Below, one piece after another: positions 16,377-25,846 of a stretch of 64,000 nt of DNA (within the stretch, counting starts at the first letter, position 1; every line of letters starts with the position of its first letter). Position numbers and translations under genes: made by a program. Source of the stretch: Candidatus Formimonas warabiya (GTDB lineage Bacteria; Bacillota; Dehalobacteriia; Dehalobacteriales; Dehalobacteriaceae); contig NZ_CP017634.1 in assembly GCF_002777255.1 (NCBI RefSeq), forward strand, positions 3,670,903 through 3,734,902. The letters run 5' to 3'. Below the pieces are notes generated by a model. It had not been told where the DNA came from, did not search any database, and saw only the letters and a program-made list of their open reading frames with translations.

Positions 16377-17159
16377 TTATAAACGTTTAATTTTTATCAG
16401 GGGGTGGGCTGCGTAGCGCGGGGCAACGGTAAGGTCGACCGCATCCAGAATACCTGTTTCCCGCAATGTCTCAGCCACCGAGTTAAAGGCAATTTGAGGA
16501 GTATTGTTTACCTCGCTTAAATGAGCGAGAACCACCTGCCGGGTATCCCCGGTAATCAGCTCCGTTAAAGCTTCCCCGGCGGTCCGGTTGGATAAATGGC
16601 CCCGGTCACCGGCAATGCGTTTCTTTAAAGGGTATGGGTAGGGTCCGTTTTTCAGCATCTGTTCATCATGGTTGGCTTCAAAAATGAGGGCATTGGCACC
16701 GGCAAGGACTTTTTTCATGCCGGCCGTGACACAGCCCGTATCGGTGGCAATGCCTATTTCACCGTCCTGATGGAAAAAGGCGATTCCCACCGGCTGGACG
16801 GCATCGTGGCAGGTTTTAAAAAACTCCAGTTTCAGATCGCCGATTTCCATGCCGTAGTCATATTCTCTTTTATTCTGCTCATCCACTTCCCCGATGCAAG
16901 CCAGCTCGGTCCACGTCTTGGGAGAAGCATAGATGGGTATATGATAGCGCCGGGATAAGACTCCCAACCCCTTAATATGGTCAATATGCTCGTGGGTAAC
17001 CAGTAAGGCCTGGATCTCTTTGATATCAATATGTAACTCGCTCAGGGCCTGGACAATCCGTTTTCCCGAATGTCCCGCGTCTACCAGAACCTTGGTGCTT
17101 TCCGTCCCCACATAAATACAATTCCCTGAGCTCCCGCTAAAGAGAGTGGCACATTCCAT
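16377..17159 (-). CDS. walJ: MBL-fold metallohydrolase, WalJ/YycJ-like
   Basis: This 260-residue metallo-beta-lactamase-fold hydrolase belongs to the YycJ/WalJ branch, which is linked to cell-wall and DNA-repair functions in Firmicutes. The start CATLFSGSSGNC is typical. The metal-binding motif is THEHIDHIKGL, with further ligands in TDTGC, NHDEQML and LAHLSEVNN. The ATG at 17159 follows AAGGGG. The in-frame extension to 17273 runs through intergenic repeats and is not coding. The usual two-component walRK genes are not adjacent here. Confidence 0.9.
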   Translation of the reverse strand: MECATLFSGSSGNCIYVGTESTKVLVDAGHSGKRIVQALSELHIDIKEIQALLVTHEHIDHIKGLGVLSRRYHIPIYASPKTWTELACIGEVDEQNKREYDYGMEIGDLKLEFFKTCHDAVQPVGIAFFHQDGEIGIATDTGCVTAGMKKVLAGANALIFEANHDEQMLKNGPYPYPLKKRIAGDRGHLSNRTAGEALTELITGDTRQVVLAHLSEVNNTPQIAFNSVAETLRETGILDAVDLTVAPRYAAHPLIKIKRL

Positions 17160-17410
17160 GATTTCATACCCCTTATCTAAAGTTAGGGGACACACCTCGA
17201 TGTGTGGCATTCCTAACCCACCGGAGGAATGTCCCCAATTTATGTCAGGGGCCACACCTCGTCCAAGAGACAAGAAAGGAAGTCAGCGTTAGGAGAAAGA
17301 CAACCATCTTATTTATTGCCTCTTACCTCTTGACTCTTGTAGCAAGGAATGTCCCCAATTTAATCAAACTAGTAAATTAGGCATTTGGGGGCAAATTCCT
17401 TCTAAAAAAT
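17160..17410. repeat. Intergenic repeat patch between walJ and murA
   Basis: The patch contains an inverted repeat GTTAGG...ACACA/TGTGT...CCTAAC near 17176-17218 and a direct repeat GGAATGTCCCCAATTTA at about 17226 and 17346. Nothing in it looks coding. It resembles a degenerate small mobile repeat. Confidence 0.5.
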
Positions 17411-17440
17411 GAAAAATCGCTTACAGCGATTTTTTCATTT
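17407..17440 (-). terminator. Terminator of murA
   Basis: ATCGC-TTACA-GCGAT forms the core stem, extended by AAATGAAAA/TTTTTTCATTT arms. It overlaps the murA stop codon and ends in a U-rich stretch on the minus strand. Confidence 0.75.
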
Positions 17441-18692
17441 AGTCTGCTCTCATGATATCGGCCCCTAGGTGAGACAGTTTCCTCTCGATATTTAAATAAC
17501 CCCGGTCAATGCTTTCCAGGTTATGAACTTCACTTTGGCCTTCCGCTGCTAAGGCAGCTAAGACCAGTGCCGCACCCGCCCTTAAGTCCAGCGCTTTCAC
17601 GGATGCCCCGTACAGCTTTTCTACCCCTAAAATCACCGCGGTACGCCCTTCCACCTTTATCTTAGCGCCCATTCTTTTCAACTCATGGGCCAACTGGAGC
17701 CTGTTTTCAAAAACATTCTCCATAATCATGCTGGTTCCCTCAGCCAAAGCCAGCAAGGCCATCATCTGGGACTGCATATCGGTGGGAAATCCCGGGTAAG
17801 GAAGGGTCTTTACATCAATGGGTTTAATTGTCTCAGGGCCTATTACCCTTATGCCTAAATCATTTTCTTCAATGTAGACCCCGGCCTCCTGAAGTTTCGC
17901 ACTCACCGGCTTGATATGGGTAGGGATCACATTCTCCACCAGAATATTTCCCCGGGTGATGGCTGCCCCCACCATAAAGGTGCCCGCCTCTATGCGGTCC
18001 GGAATAATCCCGTATCTTGTCCCCTGCAAGCGCTTGACCCCGGTAATTTTAATCACATCGGTTCCGGCTCCCCGGATTTTTGCGCCCAAGGCATTTAAAA
18101 AGCTGGCTAAATCCACTATTTCCGGTTCCTTAGCCACATTTTCCAGGATAGTTTGTCCCTCTGCCACGGCAGCGGCAATCATAATATTCTCTGTCGCTCC
18201 TACACTGGGAAAATCCAAATAAATTCTCGCCCCGCGCATGCGGGAGCGGGATGCCTTGATATAACCGTGCTCAATAGAAATTTGGCAGCCTAATTGAGTC
18301 AGCCCTTTGATATGAAGATCCATAGGCCGGGATCCGATCTGACACCCGCCCGGCAGTGATATTTCCGCCACCCTTTTCCGGGCCAGAAGAGCGCCCAGAA
18401 GGAGATTGGAAGCCCGCAGGCGTTTAACCTGATAATAGGTGGCGACATGGTCAATTTCTTCCGGTACCCTCAGTCTTAAGATTTCTTCATCCATCCAGCA
18501 CACATCGACGCCTAAGGAACTTAATATATCAGATAAAATCATCACATCCTGGATCTGGGGAACATTTTCCAGTACGGTCTCTCCCTCTGCCAGTAATGAT
18601 GCGGAAATAATGGCCAAAGCGGCATTTTTTGCCCCGCTTATTTTGATGCTTCCTTCTAATCTGGAAGGCCCTTTGATGATCAACCTGGACAA
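17439..18692 (-). CDS. murA: UDP-N-acetylglucosamine 1-carboxyvinyltransferase
   Basis: MurA transfers enolpyruvate from PEP to UDP-N-acetylglucosamine, the first committed step of peptidoglycan synthesis. At 417 residues it has the usual length. The substrate loop GGCQIGSRPMDLH contains the catalytic Cys (the fosfomycin target). GAKNAALAIISASLLAEG at the start and PYPGFPTDMQ in the second half are also conserved. The start is TTG, 9 bases after AAAGGAGGG. It is followed by its own terminator. Confidence 0.97.
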   Translation of the reverse strand: MSRLIIKGPSRLEGSIKISGAKNAALAIISASLLAEGETVLENVPQIQDVMILSDILSSLGVDVCWMDEEILRLRVPEEIDHVATYYQVKRLRASNLLLGALLARKRVAEISLPGGCQIGSRPMDLHIKGLTQLGCQISIEHGYIKASRSRMRGARIYLDFPSVGATENIMIAAAVAEGQTILENVAKEPEIVDLASFLNALGAKIRGAGTDVIKITGVKRLQGTRYGIIPDRIEAGTFMVGAAITRGNILVENVIPTHIKPVSAKLQEAGVYIEENDLGIRVIGPETIKPIDVKTLPYPGFPTDMQSQMMALLALAEGTSMIMENVFENRLQLAHELKRMGAKIKVEGRTAVILGVEKLYGASVKALDLRAGAALVLAALAAEGQSEVHNLESIDRGYLNIERKLSHLGADIMRAD

Positions 18693-18824
18693 GCTTAACC
18701 CTCCTTTATTACAATACCGTATTTATATATTCTTTTAATTAACGTTTTATTCCTCCCCGGATTTAAAATTAAAGACCTCCTGCGGCCTTTTTTTCAGAGG
18801 TTATTGCTGACATGCGATCCAGGT

Positions 18825-19730
18825 TTATTTGATGGAAGATATATACGTGTTTTTGAAGCTGGTGGGAGACATGCCATTCAACTTTGAAAAAGTGTTGGAA
18901 AAATAATTAGGGTCGTTAAAACCAACTTTTACAGCAATTTCTGAAATGCTTTTATCCGTTTGGATTAAAAGTTGTTTTGCGTGTTCCATACGGAGTTTAT
19001 TAATATAGGATTTAATCGACATTTTTACAGTCTTTTTAAAAATATGACTTAGAGTAGAAACACTGCAATGGCAAAAATACGCAATATCTTTCGCAGATAT
19101 TTGAGCATAATAATTTTGCTTAATAAATTCTATCGCATGAGACAAGATATAGTTTATTTCCGGGCGGTTTTTTAAGTTTGCTTTGGGTAAACTTTTATTC
19201 GTGATCAGCAGACCGGTATAGATATGAGAGATGTATTCCGCCAGTATTCCTAAAATATTGCTCATAAATTTATGATCATATTTGTTTTGCCGTATCACCA
19301 GTGCAAATTTATCAAGTATCAAAGAAATGTTCATATTATAGCGTTCCGATACGGCTTTAATTCTTTCCGCAGCTTTATCTTCACGGGTGCAGAAAAGGCC
19401 GGCATAAATGACGCCCACCACATGGTCCGCACAAATAATGGGAATAACATATTCTTCTAATCCGCAGTAGCACATGCCATAAAACGGCCCTTTTACCTTT
19501 TCGGATTTTTCAAGTATTTTATCTCTCATTTTATAGCATTTTTTATAAAGAGTCTTATTTGATTTTACGTAAAGGCAAAAAGGATTTTTGTGAATCATAT
19601 AAGGTTGCAAAACCGCAGTGACGTCTGGGTCTGACAATAATAGTCCCGTAAAATCATTAATACAGAATTCAAGTTCAAATTCGTTTGTTAAATACTCCAG
19701 GTAATGATGAATAGCAGTGTATTTTGCCAT
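18825..19730 (-). CDS. PocR-domain AraC-family transcriptional regulator
   Basis: This 301-residue regulator has an N-terminal PocR sensory domain (residues about 10-165), with DVTAVLQPYMIHKNPFCLYVK and the Cys-rich GPFYGMCYCGLEEYVIPI. A C-terminal AraC double helix-turn-helix follows (about 200-300), including AKDIAYFCHCSVSTLSHIFKK and SISEIAVKVGFNDPNYFSNTF. PocR domains bind small ligands in other bacteria. ATG 19730 follows AAAGGA; a GTG at 19751 is the alternative. It is divergent from the aconitase-citrate lyase operon, so control of that operon is likely but inferred. Confidence 0.9.
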   Translation of the reverse strand: MAKYTAIHHYLEYLTNEFELEFCINDFTGLLLSDPDVTAVLQPYMIHKNPFCLYVKSNKTLYKKCYKMRDKILEKSEKVKGPFYGMCYCGLEEYVIPIICADHVVGVIYAGLFCTREDKAAERIKAVSERYNMNISLILDKFALVIRQNKYDHKFMSNILGILAEYISHIYTGLLITNKSLPKANLKNRPEINYILSHAIEFIKQNYYAQISAKDIAYFCHCSVSTLSHIFKKTVKMSIKSYINKLRMEHAKQLLIQTDKSISEIAVKVGFNDPNYFSNTFSKLNGMSPTSFKNTYISSIK

Positions 19731-19954
19731 CTCAGTATCCTTTATTTTCACTAATGATCTAGACTTTGATATCCTAAAATTGATTTAATAGTGAAAATGC
19801 TTTATTACTTTACGCCATACTTTTAATTATATCATGATCCGCAATAAAAGGACCGTTAAAAAATAACTGATCCGTACTCATCATGATTAATAAATTTTGC
19901 ACGATTTTCTAGATGAAATACATTTTTTTAAAGGCAGTGTTTTTGGAGAGTCTA

Positions 19955-19960
19955 TATAAT
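19955..19960 (+). promoter_or_regulatory. Candidate -10 box of the acn-cit operon
   Basis: TATAAT lies 58 bases upstream of the aconitase start. There is no recognisable -35 at the proper spacing (the hexamer there is AGGCAG). That is what one expects of a promoter needing an activator such as the divergent PocR/AraC protein. Confidence 0.5.
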
Positions 19961-20017
19961 AAAACCCATATTTAAGCAGTATAAAGCTATTTATCAAGCG
20001 AAATCGGGAGGTATATC

Positions 20018-21943
20018 ATGTCTGGGACAATAACGGAAAAGATACTGAGACAGCATATTGTCGAGGGAAAAGCTGTCGTAGGTGAAGAGGTGGCCTTAAA
20101 AATTGACCACACCTTAACACAGGATGCCACCGGAACCATGGCATATCTGCAATTTGAAGCCATTGGCATTGACCGTGTGAAAACTGAGTTAAGTATCAGC
20201 TTTGTAGACCACAATGTCCTGCAAACAGATTCAAAAAACGCAGATGACCACCGTTATCTGCAATCTGTGGCCCAGAAGTACGGGCTGTATTTTTCCAGAC
20301 CCGGAAACGGGATTTGCCACCAGGTTTACCTGGAGCGGTTTTCCTGTCCGGGAAAAACCTTAATCGGCTCCGACAGCCATACACCTACTGCAGGAGCGAT
20401 TGGCTCTTTTGCCATCGGTGCGGGAGGACTGGATGTTGCTGCCGCCATGGCCGGCGAACCTTTTAGAATAAAATATCCTGCCGTTGTGGGTGTAAAGCTT
20501 ACCGGCAGGTTGTCCGACTGGGTTTCCGCAAAAGATGTCATCCTGGAAGTACTCAGGCGAATCAACGTAGACGGCGGATTTGGCAAGGTACTGGAGTATT
20601 TTGGACCCGGATTGAAAAACTTAACTGTCCCGGACAGGGCTACCATTACGAATATGGGGACAGAAACCGGATGTACCACCAGTATTTTCCCCAGTGATGA
20701 GGTTACGCAGAAATTCCTGAAAGCACAGGGAAGGGGAGAACAGTGGCAAGAAATCATGCCTGATGAAGACGCCCGGTATGATGAAATCATGGAGATCAAT
20801 TTAAGTGAATTGGAGCCTTTGGTGGCTCTTCCCCACAGCCCGGGTAGGGTAAAACCGGTGCGGGAAGTTGCCGGTTTAAAGGTCAACCAGGTAGCCATCG
20901 GCTCGTGCACCAATTCTTCTTTAAGAGACCTGAAAGTGGTGGCCCATGCCTTAAAAGACAAAACTGTCTCTCCAAACCTTCATCTCACGGTCAGTGCAGG
21001 ATCCCGCCAGGTTGTTGAGCATTTAATCGACAGCGGCGAAATGAAATATCTGATCCGGGCCGGAGCACGCATACTGGAAAATACTTGCGGACCTTGCATT
21101 GGCATGGGTTCCGCGCCCTGTTCTTCCGGTGTGTCCGTGAGGACATTCAACAGAAATTTTGAAGGCAGAAGCGGCACAAAAGATGCTCAGGTTTTTCTGG
21201 CAAGTCCCGAAGTGGCCGTTGCATCCGCATTGACAGGGACTTTATCAGATCCGAGGGAGTTAGGCGACTATCCAAAGTTCGAAATGCCGGATCAGTTTTT
21301 GATAAATGATAACATGATCATAGAACCGCTGCCTTTCGAGGATGCGAAAAATAGCAAGGTTGTCTACGGACCAAATATTAAGCCTTTGCCTACATTTTCA
21401 CCCCTGGCGGATGTATTGAAGGGAGAGGTTCTCGTCAAGCTGGGGGATAATATCACCACGGATCATATCATGCCGGCCGGTGCAAAAGTTTTGCCTTTGC
21501 GCAGTAATATCCCGGAAATATCTAAATATGTTCTGAAAGCGGTCGACAAAAATTTCTCTAAAAATGCCCTGGAAAAGAACGGGGGATTTATCATTGCCGG
21601 CGAGAATTACGGCCAGGGTTCCAGCCGCGAGCATGCGGCACTGGCACCCAAATATCTGGGTATTAAAGCTGTGATCGGGAAATCCTTTGCCCGTATCCAC
21701 CTGGCAAATTTAATAAACTTTGGTATTGTGCCGCTCACTTTTGAAAACCCTGGTGATTACGACATGATTGAGACGGGAGACTTCTTAGAGGTGGGAATAG
21801 GCGATCTTCAAGGGGAAGTTTTCTTGAACAACATCACAAAGGGAACAAAAATTAAATTGGTGCACACACTCTCCCCATTAGATGCTAAAATATTAAAGGT
21901 TGGAGGCAAACTCCCCTGGATAAAAAAGAATGTGGCAAATTAG
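20018..21943 (+). CDS. acn: Aconitate hydratase
   Basis: Aconitase interconverts citrate, cis-aconitate and isocitrate with a [4Fe-4S] cluster. The 641-residue size is that of the short bacterial/archaeal form. Cluster cysteines are in IGSCTNSS and TCGPCIGMG. Conserved SDSHTPTAGAIGSFAIGAGG and the C-terminal swivel domain (NYGQGSSREHAALAP) are intact. The ATG follows GGGAGG. It is the first gene of an operon with the whole citrate lyase set, so it probably feeds aconitate or isocitrate into citrate cleavage, or works in reverse. Confidence 0.96.
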   Translation: MSGTITEKILRQHIVEGKAVVGEEVALKIDHTLTQDATGTMAYLQFEAIGIDRVKTELSISFVDHNVLQTDSKNADDHRYLQSVAQKYGLYFSRPGNGICHQVYLERFSCPGKTLIGSDSHTPTAGAIGSFAIGAGGLDVAAAMAGEPFRIKYPAVVGVKLTGRLSDWVSAKDVILEVLRRINVDGGFGKVLEYFGPGLKNLTVPDRATITNMGTETGCTTSIFPSDEVTQKFLKAQGRGEQWQEIMPDEDARYDEIMEINLSELEPLVALPHSPGRVKPVREVAGLKVNQVAIGSCTNSSLRDLKVVAHALKDKTVSPNLHLTVSAGSRQVVEHLIDSGEMKYLIRAGARILENTCGPCIGMGSAPCSSGVSVRTFNRNFEGRSGTKDAQVFLASPEVAVASALTGTLSDPRELGDYPKFEMPDQFLINDNMIIEPLPFEDAKNSKVVYGPNIKPLPTFSPLADVLKGEVLVKLGDNITTDHIMPAGAKVLPLRSNIPEISKYVLKAVDKNFSKNALEKNGGFIIAGENYGQGSSREHAALAPKYLGIKAVIGKSFARIHLANLINFGIVPLTFENPGDYDMIETGDFLEVGIGDLQGEVFLNNITKGTKIKLVHTLSPLDAKILKVGGKLPWIKKNVAN

Positions 21944-22014
21944 CCAGACAGGACCGCTGCCTATGGGATAATCGACAAAATAAAAGCGTGATAAATTAAG
22001 GAGTTCTTTTACGG

Positions 22015-23052
22015 ATGGAATATTTAATGGAAGAGGTTCTCAAACCCACATCGCAAAGTGAAAGGGAAAGACTGGGCGCTTTTCTGAAAAAGCAAGGGCT
22101 CACCGTCGATCAGGATCTTGAATATTCCATGGTGCTTACTGACGGCGGCAGAATCGTCGCTGCCGGTTCTTTTGCCGGCCGGGTACTCAAATGCATTGCT
22201 GTTGATGAAGCGTATCAAGGCAGGGGACTCTCCGCCCGGGTTATTACCCATTTGGTAAATGAGCAATATCAAAGAGGCCGAACCCATCTATTTATTTATA
22301 CGAAGCCGGAGAACAAACTTATTTTTTCGGAATTGGGCTTCTACCCGGTTGCCGAAGTGCCGATGAAGGTAGTTCTGATGGAGAACAGAAGGGACGGGAT
22401 AAAAAAATATCTGGAAGAAGTCTCGGCAGGAAGAAAAAAAGGCGGCCTTTGCGGAGCAATCGTTGTGAATTGCAACCCTTTTACCCTGGGGCACCAATAC
22501 TTAATCGAGTATGCCGCGGCAAGATGTGACATCCTGGACATTTTTGTTTTGTGGGAAGATAGATCCAGTTTCCCTTCAGAGGTACGATACAGGCTGGTCC
22601 AGGAGGGTGTACGGCATATTCCCCATGCAGCCGTTCATAAAGGAAAGGATTACATCATATCTGAAGCTACTTTTCCGTCCTATTTTATCAAAGAATATCA
22701 GGATTATGTAGAAACCCATGCCAAGCTTGACATCACCGTTTTTGCCGAACATATCGGGCCGGCATTGGGCATCGTCAAGAGGTTCGTGGGAGAAGAGCCC
22801 TATTGCCCGGTGACATCCGTTTATAACCGTATCATGAAAGAGATGCTGCCGGCTAAAGGGATTGATGTAGAAGTCGTACCGAGGGTCTCTCACAAAGGAA
22901 AGGCGATTAGCGCTTCCAGAGTCCGGGAACTGATCCAAATGGGCGAGATGGATGAAGTAAAAGAGCTTGTACCGGAAACAACGTATCATTATTTACTATC
23001 TGACGAGGCCAAGGAGGTTATCAAGAAGATTCAGTCGAAGAATACGCCTTAG
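22015..23052 (+). CDS. citC: [Citrate (pro-3S)-lyase] ligase
   Basis: CitC acetylates the prosthetic group of the citrate lyase acyl carrier protein using ATP and acetate, which activates the lyase. The 345-residue protein has an N-terminal GNAT-like domain (residues 20-120; CIAVDEAYQGRGLSARVITH). A nucleotidyltransferase domain (from about 140; NCNPFTLGHQYLIEYAA) follows, with a KAISASRVRELI motif near the end. It lies 71 bases after aconitase and before citD. ATG follows AAGGAG at a somewhat long spacing; an in-frame ATG at 22027 is the alternative. Confidence 0.95.
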   Translation: MEYLMEEVLKPTSQSERERLGAFLKKQGLTVDQDLEYSMVLTDGGRIVAAGSFAGRVLKCIAVDEAYQGRGLSARVITHLVNEQYQRGRTHLFIYTKPENKLIFSELGFYPVAEVPMKVVLMENRRDGIKKYLEEVSAGRKKGGLCGAIVVNCNPFTLGHQYLIEYAAARCDILDIFVLWEDRSSFPSEVRYRLVQEGVRHIPHAAVHKGKDYIISEATFPSYFIKEYQDYVETHAKLDITVFAEHIGPALGIVKRFVGEEPYCPVTSVYNRIMKEMLPAKGIDVEVVPRVSHKGKAISASRVRELIQMGEMDEVKELVPETTYHYLLSDEAKEVIKKIQSKNTP

Positions 23053-23053
23053 A

Positions 23054-23098
23054 ATGAGTAATCGATTGCTTGAAATGTTAAAAGAAGGGGTGAAGTAA
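23054..23098 (+). CDS. Possible 14-residue micro-ORF between citC and citD
   Basis: A short frame of 14 codons, MSNRLLEMLKEGVK, begins 2 bases after the citC stop, and its stop codon abuts the GTG of citD. The ribosome site AAGAAGGGG for citD lies inside it. It may exist only to couple translation of citC and citD. No family is recognised and there is no evidence that a stable peptide is made. Confidence 0.3.
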   Translation: MSNRLLEMLKEGVK

Positions 23099-23392
23099 GT
23101 GGAGATCAAAAATGTGGGAATGGCCGGAACCCTTGAATCCAGTGATATTATGATCCATATTGAGAAGAATGAAGGCAAAGGGATCGAAATTGAGCTGAAA
23201 AGTACGGTGGAAAGCCAGTTTGGCAGTCAGATCAAAAAGGTGATTACAGCAACATTGGAAAAAATGAGCGTAACGGATGTACTGGTACGGGCAAATGATA
23301 AAGGGGCCCTGGATTGTACCATTCAGGCCAGGATGATCACGGCCGTGAATAGAGCGGCCGGGGCCAACTGCCAGCCATGGGAGGTGGAGTAG
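23099..23392 (+). CDS. citD: Citrate lyase acyl carrier protein (gamma subunit)
   Basis: CitD carries the phosphoribosyl-dephospho-CoA prosthetic group on which acetyl and citryl groups are exchanged. At 97 residues it is of family length. The attachment serine is Ser14 within AGTLESSD, near the N-terminus. The start is GTG, preceded by AAGAAGGGG. The stop codon is followed directly by the ATG of citE, so the two are probably translationally coupled. Confidence 0.95.
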   Translation: MEIKNVGMAGTLESSDIMIHIEKNEGKGIEIELKSTVESQFGSQIKKVITATLEKMSVTDVLVRANDKGALDCTIQARMITAVNRAAGANCQPWEVE

Positions 23393-24274
23393 ATGCAGAA
23401 GCTGAGACGGACGATGCTGTTTGTTCCCGGAAACAATCCCGGCATGTTGCGGGATGCCCACATTTATGGCGCCGATTCCATTATGATCGACCTGGAGGAT
23501 TCGGTTTCCATCAAGGAGAAGGATGCTGCGCGCCTTCTGGTATATCATGCACTGAGAACTTTTGACTATGGTGAAACGGAGGTAATTGTGAGGGTCAATG
23601 GGTTGAATACGCCTTTTGGCAGAGAGGACTATGAAGCAATTGTGCGGGCCAGGCCCCAAGCGATCCGCATGCCTAAAACAGAAACTCCTCAGGATGTGGT
23701 GGAAGCAGACCAGTTGATCACAGAGATTGAGAAGGCCGTTGGCATGGAACAGGGCACCATCAAAATATTTGCCGCTGTTGAAAGCGCAAAAGGCGTGCTC
23801 AATGCCCAGCACATAGCTGCAGCGAGCAGCCGGTTGATTGGTATCGCCCTGGGCGCGGAGGATTTTGTCACAGATTTAAAAACCACACGCTCCCTGGACG
23901 GGATTGAGCTTTTGACGGCCCGGAGCCTGATCTTGTTTGCGGCGAGAGCCGCGGGAATTGATGCGGTGGATACGGTGTTTTCCAATGTTAACGATGAAGA
24001 AGGGTTTAGAAACGAGGTTAAGCTGATCAAACAGCTTGGGTTTGACGGCAAATCCATCATCAACCCCAGGCAGATTGGCATTGTCCATGAAATATTTACA
24101 CCTAGCCAAGAAGAGATTGCCAAGTCTGTGCGGATTATAGAAGCCAGTGCTGAAGCCGAAGAGAAAGGCTCGGGAGTGATCAGCCTGGACGGCAGGATGA
24201 TCGACAAACCCATTGTGGAAAGAGCACGCAGGGTGCTTGCTCTGGCGGCAGCAGCAAAAGTAAAGTTGAAATGA
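23393..24274 (+). CDS. citE: Citrate lyase beta subunit (citryl-ACP lyase)
   Basis: CitE cleaves citryl-ACP to oxaloacetate and acetyl-ACP. The 293-residue TIM barrel starts with RRTMLFVPGNNPGMLRDA. It has the Mg-binding DSIMIDLEDSV and VRVNGLNTPFGREDYEAI segments, plus the ALGAEDFVTDLKTTRS and GFDGKSIINPRQI motifs of the family. The gene abuts citD and precedes citF by 10 bases. Confidence 0.96.
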   Translation: MQKLRRTMLFVPGNNPGMLRDAHIYGADSIMIDLEDSVSIKEKDAARLLVYHALRTFDYGETEVIVRVNGLNTPFGREDYEAIVRARPQAIRMPKTETPQDVVEADQLITEIEKAVGMEQGTIKIFAAVESAKGVLNAQHIAAASSRLIGIALGAEDFVTDLKTTRSLDGIELLTARSLILFAARAAGIDAVDTVFSNVNDEEGFRNEVKLIKQLGFDGKSIINPRQIGIVHEIFTPSQEEIAKSVRIIEASAEAEEKGSGVISLDGRMIDKPIVERARRVLALAAAAKVKLK

Positions 24275-24284
24275 GGCTGATATC

Positions 24285-25844
24285 ATGCAGAATGGAGTAA
24301 ACAGAGAAGTTCCCATACAAATTGAAGGGCTGGGGATGCTTCGGCCTTTTCAAAGTATCCAAGGATACGGTCCGGTCAAAAACATTGAGAGACTAAAAGA
24401 GCGCCAGATGAATCCCAGCAAGAATAAAATTATCGGTTCCCTGGAAGAAGCAATCAGGGCCACCGGCTTAAAAGATGGCATGACCATATCCTTCCATCAT
24501 CATTTCCGCAACGGAGACTTCATTGTCAACATGGTCATGGATGTGATTGACCGGATGGGATTTAAGAACCTTGTTCTGGCCCCAAGTTCCCTGACGGATA
24601 TTCATGCGCCCCTGATCGGGCATATTAAAAACGGTGTAATCCGCAGGATCGAAACCAGCGGCTTGAGAGGGGAACTGGCCGGTGCCATTTCCAACGGATT
24701 AATGGACATCCCGGTGGTAATCAATTCCCATGGAGGCCGGGCCAGGGCCATTGCCTCAGGGGAGCTTCCCATCGATGTAGCTTTCTTAGGAGTCCCTTCC
24801 TGTGATCCCTACGGCAATGCCAACGGCTATTCCAGGCAAAATACGGCGGCATCTGCCTGTGGTTCCCTGGGCTATGCCAAGGTGGACGCCCAATACGCTA
24901 AAAATGTGGTCTTGATTACAGACAACCTGGTGTCCTATCCGAATGTGCCTTTTGGCATACCGGAGTCCCAGGCGGACTATATCGTGGTGGTAGATTCCAT
25001 CGGAGACCCGAAGGGAATTGTATCCGGTGCCACCAGGTACACCAATAACCCCAAGGACCTTCTCATTGCCAAAAGTGCGGCTGATGTCATTGAGGCTTCG
25101 GGCTATTTTACGGACGGCTTCTCGCTGCAAACCGGGTCTGGAGGAGCATCCCTGGCCACGACAAGATTTTTACGGGAAAAGATGATCGCGTCCAATATCA
25201 AAGCCAGTTTCGCTTTAGGCGGCATCACGGCCCAGATTGTGGCCATGCACGAAGAGGGTCTGATCCACCGGCTCCTGGATGTGCAGAGCTTTGATCTGAC
25301 CGCTGTGGAATCCCTTCAACACAACAGGTTCCACCATCAGATCGATGCAGAATACTATGCCAGTCCGGACAATGAAGGGTGTGCCGCCCACCAGTTGGAT
25401 GTCGTGGTATTGAGTGCTCTTGAAATAGACCTTGATTTCAATGTCAATGTCATTACCGGCTCGGACGGCGTGATCCGGGGGGCTTCCGGCGGGCACAGCG
25501 ATACCGCGGCCGGAGCATCTGCAGCCATTATTGTGGCCCCGCTGATTAGAGGCAGAATGCCCAGTATTTTGAACCGGGTGAATACGGTGGTTACTCCGGG
25601 GCATACGGTGGATGTGCTGGTAACGGATCAAGGGATTGCCGTCAATCCATTAAGGAAGGATATTGGGGAAAACCTCAAAGCGGCAGGGATTCCTACGCTC
25701 TCTATTGAAGAGTTGAAAGCAAAGGCCGACCGAATTGTTGGTACGCCGGATCCCATTCAATGGGAAGATAAGATCGTTGGTATTGTCAAATACCGGGACG
25801 GGTCTGTGATTGATGTGATCCGCCAGGTAAAAAAAGGTGTCTGA
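24285..25844 (+). CDS. citF: Citrate lyase alpha subunit (citrate:acetyl-ACP transferase)
   Basis: CitF swaps acetate for citrate on the acyl carrier protein. The 519-residue protein has family length and the CoA-transferase-like fold: GMTISFHHHFRNGDFIVNMVMD, SSLTDIHAPLIGHIKNGVI, and a GVIRGASGGHSDTAAGA glycine-rich loop near the catalytic region. It lies between citE and citX, with only 2 bases separating it from citX. Confidence 0.96.
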   Translation: MQNGVNREVPIQIEGLGMLRPFQSIQGYGPVKNIERLKERQMNPSKNKIIGSLEEAIRATGLKDGMTISFHHHFRNGDFIVNMVMDVIDRMGFKNLVLAPSSLTDIHAPLIGHIKNGVIRRIETSGLRGELAGAISNGLMDIPVVINSHGGRARAIASGELPIDVAFLGVPSCDPYGNANGYSRQNTAASACGSLGYAKVDAQYAKNVVLITDNLVSYPNVPFGIPESQADYIVVVDSIGDPKGIVSGATRYTNNPKDLLIAKSAADVIEASGYFTDGFSLQTGSGGASLATTRFLREKMIASNIKASFALGGITAQIVAMHEEGLIHRLLDVQSFDLTAVESLQHNRFHHQIDAEYYASPDNEGCAAHQLDVVVLSALEIDLDFNVNVITGSDGVIRGASGGHSDTAAGASAAIIVAPLIRGRMPSILNRVNTVVTPGHTVDVLVTDQGIAVNPLRKDIGENLKAAGIPTLSIEELKAKADRIVGTPDPIQWEDKIVGIVKYRDGSVIDVIRQVKKGV

Positions 25845-25846
25845 AA

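Noticed and set aside
17160-17273. N-terminal extension of the WalJ-like protein
   Set aside because: The sequence is intergenic repeat and the ATG at 17159 has an AAGGGG site at proper spacing.
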